Below, in pieces: positions 44,262-54,763 of a stretch of DNA of 64,000 nucleotides (position 1 is its first letter; each line of letters starts with the position of its first letter). A program made the translations under genes and the position numbers. Source of the DNA: Escallonia rubra (lineage: Eukaryota; Streptophyta; Magnoliopsida; Escalloniales; Escalloniaceae); assembly GCA_033065855.1 (NCBI GenBank), contig JAVXUO010001128.1:62001-126000 (forward strand). Direction: 5' to 3'. The notes beneath the pieces are model-generated. The model worked only from the letters and a program-made list of their open reading frames with translations, was not told where the DNA came from and searched no databases.

Positions 44262-46069
44262 TGTTCACAACCTATTCGGACCGTACCCCGGGGGCCCGCT
44301 AAGAGATCCCAGTTGCACGACACGTCACCCGCTTGGCAGTCAAGATTGCTCAACATCATTGCTCGGTCAAAGCGCTCGGCACCTCGAGCATCCAGACGGC
44401 GATCGAAAGTGTGCCTCCACCCGAGGGGTCGACCACCCCCCTAAGAAAGGGGTCGGCCACACCCTGAAGAAGGGGGTCGGCCACCCTTGAAGAAAGGGGG
44501 CGGCCACCCTCTTAAAGGGGGTCGGCCACACCCTGAGGAAGGGGGTCGGCCACCCACTTTGTAAGGGGTTCGGCCGCCCACTTTGTAGGGGGGTCGACCA
44601 TCCACTTGGTAACGGGGTCGGCCTCCCTTGTCCTTGAGGGGGGAACCTGTTTGCCGCTGTATCACCTCACTCAACGCATTCTGCAATGCTCACTCATCAC
44701 CAGTGGTCGCGTGACGCCCGTTGTCGCCCGCTCAATCAACTGACGGGCTCCGGCCCTCGCGGCGGGACGGGCTCGCAACCCTAAAGCCCTCGCCGGCTCA
44801 ATCAACTGACGGGCTTCGGCCCTCGCGGCGGGACAGGCTCGCAACCTTGAAGCCCTCTCCGGCTCAATCAACTGAACGGGCTTCGGCCCTCGCGGTGGGA
44901 CGGGCTCGCAACCCTAAAGCCCTCGCCGGCTCAATCAACTGACAGGGCTCCGGCTTCATGGTGGGACGGGCTCGCAACCCTAAAGCCCTCTCCGGCTCAA
45001 TCCACTGACGGGCTCCGGCCCTCGCAGCGGGACTGGCTCACAACCCTAAAGCCCTCGCCGGCTCAATCAACCGGGGGCTCCGGACCTCACCCGCTCAATC
45101 AACTGACGGGCTCCGACCCTCACGGCGGACGGGCTCACAACCCTAAAGCCCTCGCCGGCTCAATCGACTGACAGGGCTCCGGCCCTCGCCCGCAGGATGG
45201 GCTCACGATCCCGAAGCCATCGCCAGCACAATCAACCGACGGGCTTCAGGGGGTTTCGCTCATAGTGCTCCGGCATGAGGACTCCCCGCCACAGACTCTG
45301 GGTATCGAGCTGTGAGCATGTGCGGTCATGTTACCATTGATCATCAACACCGCCAGGGTAATGAACCGCGGGTCACTCCGAGACGGGATCAGGTCCTTGA
45401 AGGGCATCGCGTCCGACACGCCTGGCAGTTGGCTGCAGGGGCAACCCTCGCCGCTGTCAGGATCTTTGCGCGTCTTTTAACGCATCTTATGGGATTCAAT
45501 AAGGGCTTCGACTGGAGGCTGGGGCAACGGGCTACTCTGACCATGCTACCGCGGTGTGGTCAGTCTCCTCAGACAGGCAGAGGGACGCTGCAAGGGCAGG
45601 GCGGCACGAACTCGGGGACCGGAAATTTGACGGACAATCAATACTGTGGGACCCCTTCTGGCGACGTGTCACTCCCGGAGGATGACACGTGTCGACTAAT
45701 GACACGCGCGCATTTGTGCCTACATATAGTGGACTTTGGAGCTTATTCAAGGACTTCTCTCTCATTTCAACATTTCACTTTCTCTCTCTAAAACTCATTC
45801 TCTCTAGATTTCTAGTGAGAGAAACACATTTGGACTCCTGTCATCGGACCTTTGACGCTGCACCCTTGACTCGGACTGTTGACCGTCGGCCCTGTTCGTC
45901 GTCACCCTGCCTCCGCAACACTGCCAGCCCGCGCGACCTGTCTGGGGAGCCTTGCTCTCAGCCCTTACTCCATCCTTGTTGTCTCCCACTTTGTCTACTT
46001 GGAAGCCAACTCAGACTGCATCCTTTGTGGCACCTCGACGTGGCAACGGACCCTCTTTCCTCGGCAACA
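44262..46069. mobile_element. Solo LTR, GC-rich family S, copy 1
   Basis: TGTTCACAACCTATT...CTCGGCAACA, beginning TG and ending CA, 1808 bp. Flanks AATCG and AATAG (4 of 5 identical). Collinear with 47304-48861: GGACCGTACCCCGGGGGCCC at the start, a promoter-like stretch (TACATATAGTGGACTTTGGA) near 45,720, then CTCTCTCTAAAACTCATTCT. GC-rich tandem repeats fill 44,400-45,250. No PBS or internal domain, so a solo LTR; the orientation is probably plus. Confidence 0.82.
44720..45250. repeat. 66-bp GC-rich tandem repeat, about eight copies
   Basis: Unit of about 66 bp built on GGCTCAATCAACTGACGGGC, CCTCGCGGCGGGACGGGCTC and GCAACCCTAAAGCCCTCGCC. Preceded (44,420-44,640) by GGGGGTCGGCCACCC-type repeats. 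All frames through it are repeat artefacts. Confidence 0.85.
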
Positions 46070-46492
46070 AATAGTCCCTGTAATTCAGATGCTGAAATGG
46101 AGATGTAAGAGAATCAATGGCAGTGGGGAGGTGAATACAAGTCAAGTCAGAGAGAGAGAGAGAGAGAGAGGAGGAGGATGAGGATAAGAGAGAAAACAAA
46201 AAGTGGTGAGAGAAAAGAGAGAAAAAGAGAAAAAGTCAGAACACATTAACGAGAGAAGGGAGAGAGAAAGAGAAGACTACTGCCTTATTTGTCTGCTACA
46301 GAATGTAGCGGACAAGCACTGTACAATACTGCTTGAGGGTATTTTTTTTCGAAAAACCGTCCGCTACATTATGTGGCGGACGGACTTAAAAAAAATACGA
46401 AAAAAAAGATCTAAACCGTCCACAGATCACGTATGCACAGTCAGATCGCGCGGGCAACTTAGCCCAAGTTGCCCGCGCGGTAACGGATCAGT

Positions 46493-46519
46493 TATATATA
46501 TATATATATATATATATAT
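46493..46519. repeat. TA run at the A2/B junction
   Basis: About 27 bp of TA between the right end of A2 and the left end of B. Both neighbouring termini are missing a few to about 45 bp relative to their partners, so the junction has been eroded. Confidence 0.8.
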
Positions 46520-47303
46520 CCACCATAAATCTGGCTGTCCACGTGTACTCGTGGATGGACCAGATCTATTTTTTTTTCAAAAGTAGTAACCGCGACTCCT
46601 TAAAGCGGTTACAAATATCCCATAAATACCCCTCCCAGGCAAAAAAGACCCCAACCGCTACTCTTAGTAGCGGTTGGGGGCCTACCAATAACCGCTACTC
46701 TTTGTAGCGGTTAAGGGCCTACCAATAACCGCTACTCTTTGTAGCGGTTGGGTTTGAATCCCATTAAAAAACCCTAAAAAACCCCCAGCTACCGCACTAA
46801 ACCTTTAAATAACCCTAAAAAAAACCCCAGCTACCCCACTTTCCCTAAGCTGCAGCAATAAATGACCCTCGACCGCTACAAAGAGTAACGGTGTGGCCCC
46901 TAACCGCTACTCTTTGTGGCGGTTGGGAGAATTTTGTCTTCACCTTCACGAGCTCTCTCTCTCTCCCCTTCTCTTCACCTTCACTAGCTCTCTCTCTCTC
47001 TCTCTATCATTCACGGGTCTTTTTTTTCTCTTTCTCTCCCTCTCTCATTCACGGATCATTTTTCTCTCTTTATAACATTCACAAATTCTTGGCTCTCCAA
47101 CACCCCTGTCGACAGAAACCCCTTTTCACTCTCTATCATCTTCCCCAGCTCTTTCTTCCATATTCTACATAATCTCCACTACAACTTAAACAAACAAAAT
47201 TATACACTAGAAGATCGGTGGATAATTGCTAGAAGATTAGTGGAAATTTTCCTTAAATATATCAAGTTCAAAGCAAGTAAGTATTTCGAATTTTCATATA
47301 AAT

Positions 47304-48861
47304 TGATCCTAACCTATTTTGGTCGTACCCAAGGGCCCACCAGGGGTCCCATTTTGAGTGACACGTCACACAATCAACGGTCAATTTTTCAACGCTATCA
47401 ACCGGTCAAAATGAATCTTGCATCGGATGTTCGCGGAAATTTGTTACTAACATATTTTTGTTGCCAACGTAGCAACGTCAACGACACCAACACTTGGGAA
47501 AAGCATGCAAGTGAGCAACACCACCTCGAGAGCTTGGCCACCTCCTTTTTAAGGGGGTGGGGTGTCGGCCACCTACTTAAAGAAGGGGTCAGCCACCTCC
47601 TTAAGGAGGGGGGGGGGGGGGCGTCGGCCACCATCTTTAAGGAGGGGTCGGCCACCCTCTTAATGGACCGGGTCGGCCACTCATGTCTCGGGGGGGGGGG
47701 GGAGGGGGTTGTAAGCCCCCATGCGCCACAATCATGTCTCGTGCTGTAGGCACTGCGCCCATGCGCCACAATCATGTTACATGCCTCCGGGCACCACACT
47801 CATTCACCACACCATGTGCCTACGCCATGGACGTGGAACATGCTTCGACCCACTCTCCGGAGTGTGCAGCATTCCGAGGGGCTCCGCTCGTAGTGCTCCG
47901 GCACGAGGACCCTTCGCAGCGGGATAGGCTCGTTACCACAAAGCTATCGCCGTCTTCATTCCGGGGGGCTCCGCTCGTAGTGCTCCGGCACGAGGACCCT
48001 CTGCAGCGGGATAGGCTTGTTACCACAAAGCTATCGCAGTCTTCATTCCGGGGGGCTCCGCTCGTAGTGCTCCAGCACGAGGACCCTCCGCAGCGGGATA
48101 TGCTCGTTACCACAAAGCTATCGCCGTCTGGGGTGACTTGCATGACACTAGGCACTGAGCTGCGACCATGTCCACTCACGTTACCGGTGATCATCGGCGC
48201 CCCCATGACGATGACCCGCGGGTCACTCCGGGATGGGAGCAAGTCTTTGGAGGGCATCGTGCCTAGTCCCCCTGGCAGTTGGCTACAGAGGCAACCCTCA
48301 CCGCTGTCAGGTTATCTTCGTGACTCTTGACGTACCTTGTGGGATTCAGTAAGGGCTTGGACCGGTGGCTGGGGCAACAGGCTTACTCTGATCACACCGT
48401 CGTGTGTGGTCAGTCTTCTCAGATAGGCAGAGAGAAGCTGTATGGGCAGGACAATGTGAATTTGGGAACCGGCAGTTCGACGGAGAACCGGTATTTGCCT
48501 ATAAATAGTGGACTTTGGAACTCATTTAAAGACTTCTTTCTCATTTGAAATTTTCACTTTCTCTCTCTAAAAATCCATTCTCTCTAGAATTCTAAAGAGA
48601 GAAACACATTTGGACTTCTGACATCAGACCCTTGACGTTGCACCCCTGACTTGGACCCTAGCTTGGATTATCGACTGTCGGCCCTGTTCGTCTCTGCCTT
48701 GTCTGCGCAGCACTGCTAGCCCTCACGGCCTGTTTGGGAAGCCTTGCTCTCTGTCTTTACTCCACCCTCACTGTCTCTCACTTTGCATACTTGGAAGCTG
48801 ACTCGAACTGTAGCCTTTGTGGCACCTCCACGTAGGTACGAACCCATTTTCCTTGGCATCA
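47304..48861. mobile_element. Solo LTR, family S, copy 2, with perfect TSD
   Basis: TGATCCTAACCTATT...CCTTGGCATCA, 1558 bp, flanked by identical TAAAT at 47299-47303 and 48862-48866. TATA-like CTATAAATAG at 48499-48508 and a CT-rich leader mark the promoter. Three tandem units of about 85 bp (GGGGCTCCGCTCGTAGTGCT, GGACCC, GCAGCGGGATA, CACAAAGCTATCGC) lie at 47,868-48,125. The open frames here come from these repeats. Confidence 0.9.
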
Positions 48862-48954
48862 TAAATCAATGTTAATTTCATGAATTGAAACTTCTTTATC
48901 TTTCAATTGGCCTTTATTTTATGCTTAAATTGTTCTTACCATAATATCAAATTA

Positions 48955-49465
48955 GAGTTTTTTAGAAATTGAAATTAGGGATTGAACTAGCAACTTTTAG
49001 GTTATGAAATTAGGGTTTTGCTTGAGATTCGAAATTGGGTTTTTTTTACGTTTTCAAAATTTGGGAGTTTTTTGGGCTTCAAAATTGGGGTTTTTTTTAG
49101 GGATTCAAAATTAGGGTATTTTTAGGTTTTCAAATGGAGGGTTTTTAAGGCTTCAAAATTGGGACTTTCAAGGGCTTCAAATTTTGGGAATTTCTTAGGG
49201 TTTTCAAAATTAGAGTTTTTAAGGCTTCAAAATTAGAGTTTTTAGGGCTTTACAATTGGGGGTTTTTTAGGACTTCAAAATTGGGGGTTTTTTTGCCTTC
49301 AAAATTGGGTTTTTTTAGGGCTCAAGATTAGGGGTTTTTTAGCGATTTGAAATTGGGGGTTTTTTAGAGCTTCAAATTTAGGAGATTTGTTCAATAATTC
49401 AGATTTTAGGGTTTTTTAGTGCTTCAAAATTGGGGGTTTTTAGGCCTTCAGAATTGGGATTGTTA
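48955..49465. repeat. GGGTTTTTTAGGGCTTCAAAATT minisatellite, degenerate
   Basis: About 18-20 imperfect units of 22-30 bp of the form GGGTTTTTTAG-GGCTTCAAAATT, lying directly upstream of the PMD reading frame and so possibly its promoter or leader. Confidence 0.8.
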
Positions 49466-49552
49466 ATAGGATTATGTGTTCTTGTTTTAGTTTTCGGATG
49501 TAAATAATACGCACGCTAAGTTAGTTTACGATCATATATTTTTCTTAGAGAT

Positions 49553-50815
49553 ATGGAGTTCAACCCCAGACTTTATGATTCATCAATCCTATACGATGAC
49601 GATGACCACGTCGCGATGGACGTATTTGACGGTATCGGAAGGGGTGTTTTGGAAACAATTCAAAACACAAGTCACCTCAAAGAGTGGGTACTAAATGAGA
49701 AAAAAAATAATACAAATATTATACTGTCAAAATTTATCTATGTTCACCGCCCTTCATCATTGGTCTCGGCACGGCGAGTGCCTTATATCTGTTCTAGCTG
49801 AGCGATGGCGGAGCGAGACGAACTCATTTCAGTTTCATTTTGGTGAAATGGCTATTACATTAGAGAACGTCGGATTTATACTTGGACTCTCATGTCATGG
49901 CAGACCCATTACTTTGGGTAGGACGTCAGCAACGATAGCTCAGATGGCTAGGCAGTATTTTTCGGGAATTTCGAAAGAAGCTCTTATAACAAACGACATC
50001 AAACTTAAATGGCTGAGAGAGCAGTATGGTGTGCTACCTAATGCATACACTCCCATGATTTTGTGACGTATACGAAGGCATTCTTGCTGTATATTATTTG
50101 AGCTATATTACTTCCGACGCATTCAAAAAACACGGTGCATTCAAAGTATATGTTGTTCTTGGATGACCTCGGGGAGATATACTCTTATTTGTGGGGTTCA
50201 TCTGTACTTGCGCACCTATATCGAGCACTGCATAAAGCTACGAGAAAGGGTGCCAAGTCCATTGCCGCTTGCCTAACTCTATTACAGGTATGAGCATTTA
50301 TATTCTTGTTTGACGTGTCAATATATTCGTGATTAATTACTAATTCCATATAATATTTGCATTCACATGTTTGGTCTGACGAAAGGCTACCTACGGGCCT
50401 TACACGGCCGCGAGATGATTCTGATGAGACCTGGCCTATGGCGTGGGATTGGGGGCATATGCCCGGCCGGAAGGGCATAGGATACTAGAGGCATCACAGG
50501 TGACGTGGTAGCCATACACGAAGGTGATGCAACGGTTGAATGAGTTTTGTTGGCAACTTCTGATGTCGTATGTGCTGGCAGGTTTGGTTCGGGTGCCGCT
50601 CATTCCCTTCGAAGTATGTGAGTTTCAGATGCCCGATCGAGCTATGAGGCAAGCTGGATGTCTACAAGAGATACCAAAACCCGCTAAGACATGCGGCCAT
50701 ATAGGAAGGGCTGAGGGCTGAGCTTCGAGGTTCCTGATGCCTTAGATATGTTGAGCGATGAGGTGCAACAGTGGATTACTTGGCATGAAATGTATGATAC
50801 TCAAGGTGACGCGCA
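49553..50815 (+). pseudogene. Plant mobile domain (PMD, MAIN/MAIL-like) gene, frameshifted
   Basis: An initial frame starts MEFNPRLYDSSILYDDDDHV. A frameshift before 49,800 leads to CLISVLAERWRSETNSFQFH and FGEMAITLENVGFILGLSCH, the hallmark of the plant mobile (aminotransferase-like) domain. A second shift near 50,066 gives TYTKAFLLYII and LDDLGEIYSYLWGSSVLAHL YRALHKATRKGAKS, with a donor-like CAGGTATGAG at about 50,287. The C-terminal part, VPLIPFEVCEFQMPDRAMRQ, is at about 50,600-50,660. Cellular PMD proteins (MAIN, MAIL1) act in the nucleus in gene expression and TE silencing. The domain is also common inside plant transposons, as here. The frameshifts and an internal stop indicate a dead copy. 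It converges with the FAR1 gene. Confidence 0.85.
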
Positions 50816-52733
50816 CGAGTGTGAATCGCCATTCCAAGGTGAAAAAGATAACATATGCGCCACGTGAGATAATCACCATTCTGGGTGTTGATTGCTCAAA
50901 ATCAACTGTAACATTGGGCACGTAAGGTATGTGACCGTGTACTCTATTGTCTTGCTTTATCCACCGCTCTGAGATATACTCTTGCGGACTTTCACAAGCA
51001 TTCTTAGCGCTAAAAAATCTCAACGCGTGTCGACAAAGTATGCCTTTATGCTCAAACAATTGACATTTGCAATTAACAAATCCTGTGTACAGATAAACCG
51101 CTATGGTGAAATGTCTTATGTTCTTCAGAGCCGAAGATGAGTAGGGATTGGCAAAATTCGTCACATTTGTCAAAGCATAAACTTTGAGATCTTTGTTGCA
51201 CTGCTTGTGCAATTTTGTCATGCTATACTGATTCGACTTTTGTAGTTCCTCTTGAAACTGTCTAAACATTTTCTTTGTATAGACTTGAGCCGCATGAGCC
51301 TCCAAAGGTGAAAAAACTAATATGGCTCTTTCTCTGTAAACAGTAGCCCCGTCGGCTTCTCTCTCAAGGAAAAATTGCTTGTCAAGGGCTTTTTGCATCT
51401 CAAGTACGAACTCTTTTATACTTGAAGAATGGCCTACGTACCCATCAAAGAATGCATTCATACCTTCGCTTCTCAAGGTCGTAGTCATTCCGGCTGCAAA
51501 ATACTTTTTGGTGTAGGCACCGACCCATTGTGTCTTGATCTCATACAACGCTTTCAACCATTCATGACTGTGCAAAGAGTAGTCATCCATTAACTTGGCC
51601 CACCTCCTCTCGAACACGTCGACCGTCAACGATTTCTTCACACATGTATTAAAGTCACTCTTGAATGTCGGATGGTTTGCATATACATTGTGAAGCCGTT
51701 CAGGATATTTGTTGCTTTTGTGCCATGTGCACAGGCCATGATGAGTATCTGGAAAGACCCTAGCGATTGCATTTTTCATTGCAAAATCCTGGTCGGTGAT
51801 GATGGTTTTTGGAGGAATATGATACATTGCTTCAAGCCAGGTTTCAAATAACCATGTAAATGACTCATCCGTCTCATCCCTAAGCAGGGCAAAGCCAAAC
51901 AAGATTGATTGATAGTGGCGGTTCACCCCGGTAGATGGAGCAAAAGGCATATATAGAGTACTTATTTGTGCGGTATGTGGTGTCAAACGTCACAACATCG
52001 CCAAAGTTTTGGTAAGCAGCTCTAGAACGGGCATCAGCCCAAAATATAGTACTAATACGGTTCTCATCATCCAGTTGGAGACTATAGAAAAAGCCAAAAT
52101 TCTCACTCTGAAGGCGCTTGAAGATATCAAGCGTAGCCTGAGAATCACTCTTATTGAAAGGATCTCTCCTCTGAGCATGGAGTTCATTTCGAAGGTCTAC
52201 TTCGCTAAAGCTCAACTTGTCAATCCCCCCAGCCTGGCTTGAGAAAACCCCCATCATTCTAGAAGGTGGAATTTTTGCCTCGACCATTGTAAATATCAAT
52301 TGTCTGTGTGCCGCACTTATTTTTCGGTGCGAATGAATTTGACCGACCTTACTAAGGGTCATCAATTAATGATTATGGCTCAACTCGACTGCCGTCACAA
52401 CCCAATGGTTTTCATTTTTTTGATGTACAGCATACACATGGACCTTGCAGCCGGTACCCAAAAATATGTCCTTTTTCTTTGTCTTGTTGGCCCTTCATCA
52501 CTGATCCGAACAACCGGGGATACATGCGGTGCTCCTCTATGACACTCAATTAGTCGGGAACAAATTTGGTCTATTTTCGCCCGTTTTCTAGTCGTCTTAA
52601 TTCTAACACCGAAACCCAGCATTTTTGAATATGCTCTATAGTATGCTTCAACTTCGTCCAGTGTTTGAAAAACTTGACCTTTGTAAGGTGGGTCAGAATC
52701 TTCACAAAAATTATTTCCTCCAATTGCATCCAT
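50742..52733 (-). pseudogene. FAR1/FHY3-type MULE transposase, frameshifted
   Basis: Start ATG at 52,733 (MDAIGGNNFCEDSDPPYKGQ). FAR1 DNA-binding domain: GQVFQTLDEVEAYYRAYSKM, RIKTTRKR, then after a frameshift GCKVHVYAVHQKNENHWVV and LSHNH followed by TAA. MULE domain: FGDVVTFDTTYRTNKYS (first Asp), a second frameshift near 51,955, MPFAPSTGVN, IITDQDFAMKNAIARVFPD (second Asp), GLCTWHKSNKYPERL, and TLRSEGMNAFFDGYV with the presumed Glu. SWIM finger: VNCKCQLFEHKGILCRHALR. Two frameshifts and one stop disable it. FAR1 and FHY3 are host transcription factors derived from such transposases. Position between the TIRs of element B shows that this is the transposon's own gene. Confidence 0.9.
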
Positions 52734-53702
52734 ATTTATATTTAAATCTACATAAATATTTTTTTATAAATTATCAACACATCATAGAATTAACATTAAG
52801 TTTTGTAAAGTAAAGAAACTGAAATGAAATGGAATGAAAAGGAATAACTTACAATGTAGTATTGATACTTTCAATTGTCTCCTACTTCAAGACAATCGCT
52901 CCAATTTTGAACACAAACCAATATCACCAACTATGGATAAGCTAGCTTCAAGATATAAGTAAAACTTACTAGATCTAATTGAACTTGGATTGTTGCTAGA
53001 GACTTAAAGCTTTGTGATGTTGGAAGAGTTTAATAGAATTTTTGTTTGGGGTTGATGAAAGATGTGGTGGTGAAGAAATGGGGGTTTAGGGTTTATGGAA
53101 GAGGAGGAAATGGTTAGGGCTCGTGAATGGGGAAGAAAAATAAAGAGAGAGAGAAAGAAAAAGATTGAGAGGGTGTTGGAGAGAGGGATAGTGAGAGAGA
53201 TATAGAGAAAATAAGGGATCCAATGTGAAGAGAGAGAGAGATTGCCAAAAGAAAGAAAAAAAGGACAATCATCCCCAACCGCCACAAAGAGTAGTGGTTA
53301 GGGGCCCACAGCGCTACTCTTTGTAGCGGTCAAGGGTCATTTATTACTGTAGCTTGGGGAAAATGGGGTAGCTGGGGTTTTTGTAGGGTTATTTAATGGT
53401 TTAGTGGGGCAGCTGGGGTTTTTTTAATGGTTAAGTGGGGTAGCTGGGGTTTTTTTTAAGGGTTTTTTTTTAATGCGATTGAAACCCAACAGCCACAAAG
53501 AGTAGCGGTTATTGGTGGGCCCTTAACCGCTACAAAGGTTGGGGTCTTTTTTGCCTGGGAGGGGTATTTCTGTAACCGCTTAAAAGACTAGCTGTTACCA
53601 CTTTTGAAAAAAAAAACAGATCTAGTCCATTCATGAGTACACGTGGACGGCCAGATTTATGGTGGAGAAATAACTATTTCTACACTGATAGATGTGGATC
53701 GG

Positions 53703-53707
<5 letters not shown>

Positions 53708-53779
<72 letters not shown>
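53708..53779. repeat. (TA)36 microsatellite
   Basis: About 72 bp of uninterrupted TA on the right of element B. Confidence 0.95.
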
Positions 53780-53781
<2 letters not shown>

Positions 53782-54655
53782 CAGGTTTAAATCTTAGGTG
53801 AAAAACCAAAATAAATCAATTGTAACTCTAGTGTGTATGTATGTTTACGGACACCAAAACACATTTAAATACACCTTAATCCCCCTACCCCATCCCCGTA
53901 CATCCCACCTTCTCTCATTCAATTACTCTATCTCCCTCTCTCTACTCTTTTCTTCACTCAATCAATACTCATTGTGTATATCTATATATAATTGTACATG
54001 TATGTGGGTTTTGGAAATATAACATACACAGTATAGAAAGATAGTTTTTGTGTTTCATCACGTCTCTTTGTGACTCTCTCTCTCTCTCGGTGTGTGTAAT
54101 CTGATCACGGTGGCAAATTTTAGGGGATTTCTATTGATGGGTTTTGTCGGTTAATTGATGTTCAGACACACACAAGCCTTTACTGTTCTATACTAGGGCG
54201 TTGTTATCTGTGGTGGTGTTAGTTTGTGAGGCGGCGTTGCGTTTGTGACGGTGGCATTGGGTTTGTGACGGTGATTCTAGTTTTGTGACGATGATGGTGA
54301 CACGTGGTGGTCGGCGGAGGTGTTAGGCGACAGTAGTGGTGGGGGTGGTCTGGTGGTTTTGATGGGTGATGGTGGTAATGGGGGTGATGGGTAACATGTA
54401 TAAATTGGTCACAGAGAGAGAGATAGAGAAAGTTTTGATTAAATTAAGGAAGACATAGTGCCATGTGCTTTTAAGATATTTTTTTTCCATAATGACGGTC
54501 TTGCCCCTCAGACTTTTTAACGGCATCTGTCGTCTGTCAGCCGAGATACTGATTTGATACACTTCAAAGTTAAGTATTTCTTTGGTGCCCCTTAAAAGTT
54601 GGGTACTAAAACTGTACTGGAAGTAAAGCTGAGTGTACAGTTTTGAGATTTGACC

Positions 54656-54760
54656 TAAAATTTTAGGGAAAGAAATATAATTAGAGAGAAAAACAAAGAA
54701 GGGAAGAAATAGATTAGAGAGAAGTTGGAGGTGACAATTTCTTATAGCATTTTTTTACGT
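54656..54760 (+). mobile_element. Gypsy LTR continuation to the right of MULE C
   Basis: AAAGAAATATAATTAGAGAG...AGAAGTTGGAGGTGACAATTTC corresponds to 38,432-38,515 of the previous LTR and continues the copy cut at 42,465. It stops where the RNase-H pseudogene begins. Confidence 0.6.
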
Positions 54761-54763
54761 TTT

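Larger units (their letters stand above)
42951..46492. mobile_element. Family A long-TIR element, copy 2, interrupted by a solo LTR
   Basis: Left end GGGAGCTTATCCGTTGACCG; right end (inverted) CTGATCCGTTACCGCGCGGG. TIRs share AACTTG...CTAAGTTGC...CGCGCGATCTG and the palindromes CCGCTACATTATGTRGCGG (about 43,060-43,085 and 46,358-46,382; others at 43,130 and 46,292-46,312). Without the solo LTR (44262-46069) it is about 1.73 kb, close to copy 1. The part of the interior left of the solo LTR (43,330-44,260) is not repetitive-looking and might be captured host sequence, but I recognise no gene in it. Confidence 0.82.
46520..53707. mobile_element. Long-TIR MULE (element B) with FAR1-type transposase and PMD gene
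   Basis: TIRs of about 400 bp, left from 46,520 (CCACCATAAATCTGGCTGTC) and right from 53,707 inward. The right end has about 45 extra terminal bases starting GAGAGCCGATCC, nearly the terminal motif of family A. TIRs contain arrays of CCGCTAC-TCTTT-GTAGCGG palindromes (left 46588-46610, 46653-46675, 46690-46712, 46727-46749, 46871-46892, 46902-46924; right 53277-53299, 53311-53330, 53488-53510, 53574-53596). Inside are a solo LTR, a minisatellite, a PMD pseudogene (plus) and a FAR1-type transposase pseudogene (minus). Without the solo LTR it is about 5.6 kb. Confidence 0.85.
42466..54655. mobile_element. Outer MULE (element C) carrying the nested A2 and B elements
   Basis: TIRs of roughly 130 bp: left GGACAAATCTCAAAACTGTA, right (inverted) GGTCAAATCTCAAAACTGTA. 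The 9-bp flanks TTGAATTTT (42457-42465) and TAAAATTTT (54656-54664) match at 7 of 9. The element's own sequence is 42,466-about 42,885 and 53,780-54,655 (about 1.3 kb, no transposase seen). Everything between arrived later through its internal TA/TG microsatellite. Confidence 0.8.

Noticed and set aside
44700-45250. Regularly spaced repeats, CRISPR-like at first glance
   Set aside because: Units are contiguous tandem copies without unique spacers, and this is plant nuclear DNA.
44441-45300. Proline/arginine-rich frames on both strands
   Set aside because: They follow the 66-bp tandem repeat of a solo LTR and show no start, domain or codon signature of a gene.
47683-48330. 215-codon frame
   Set aside because: It runs across the tandem repeat of the second solo LTR; the same repeat gives long frames on the other strand.
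50742-52733. Host FAR1/FHY3 light-signalling gene
   Set aside because: It lies between the TIRs of a transposon next to a PMD gene and is frameshifted, so it is the element's transposase.
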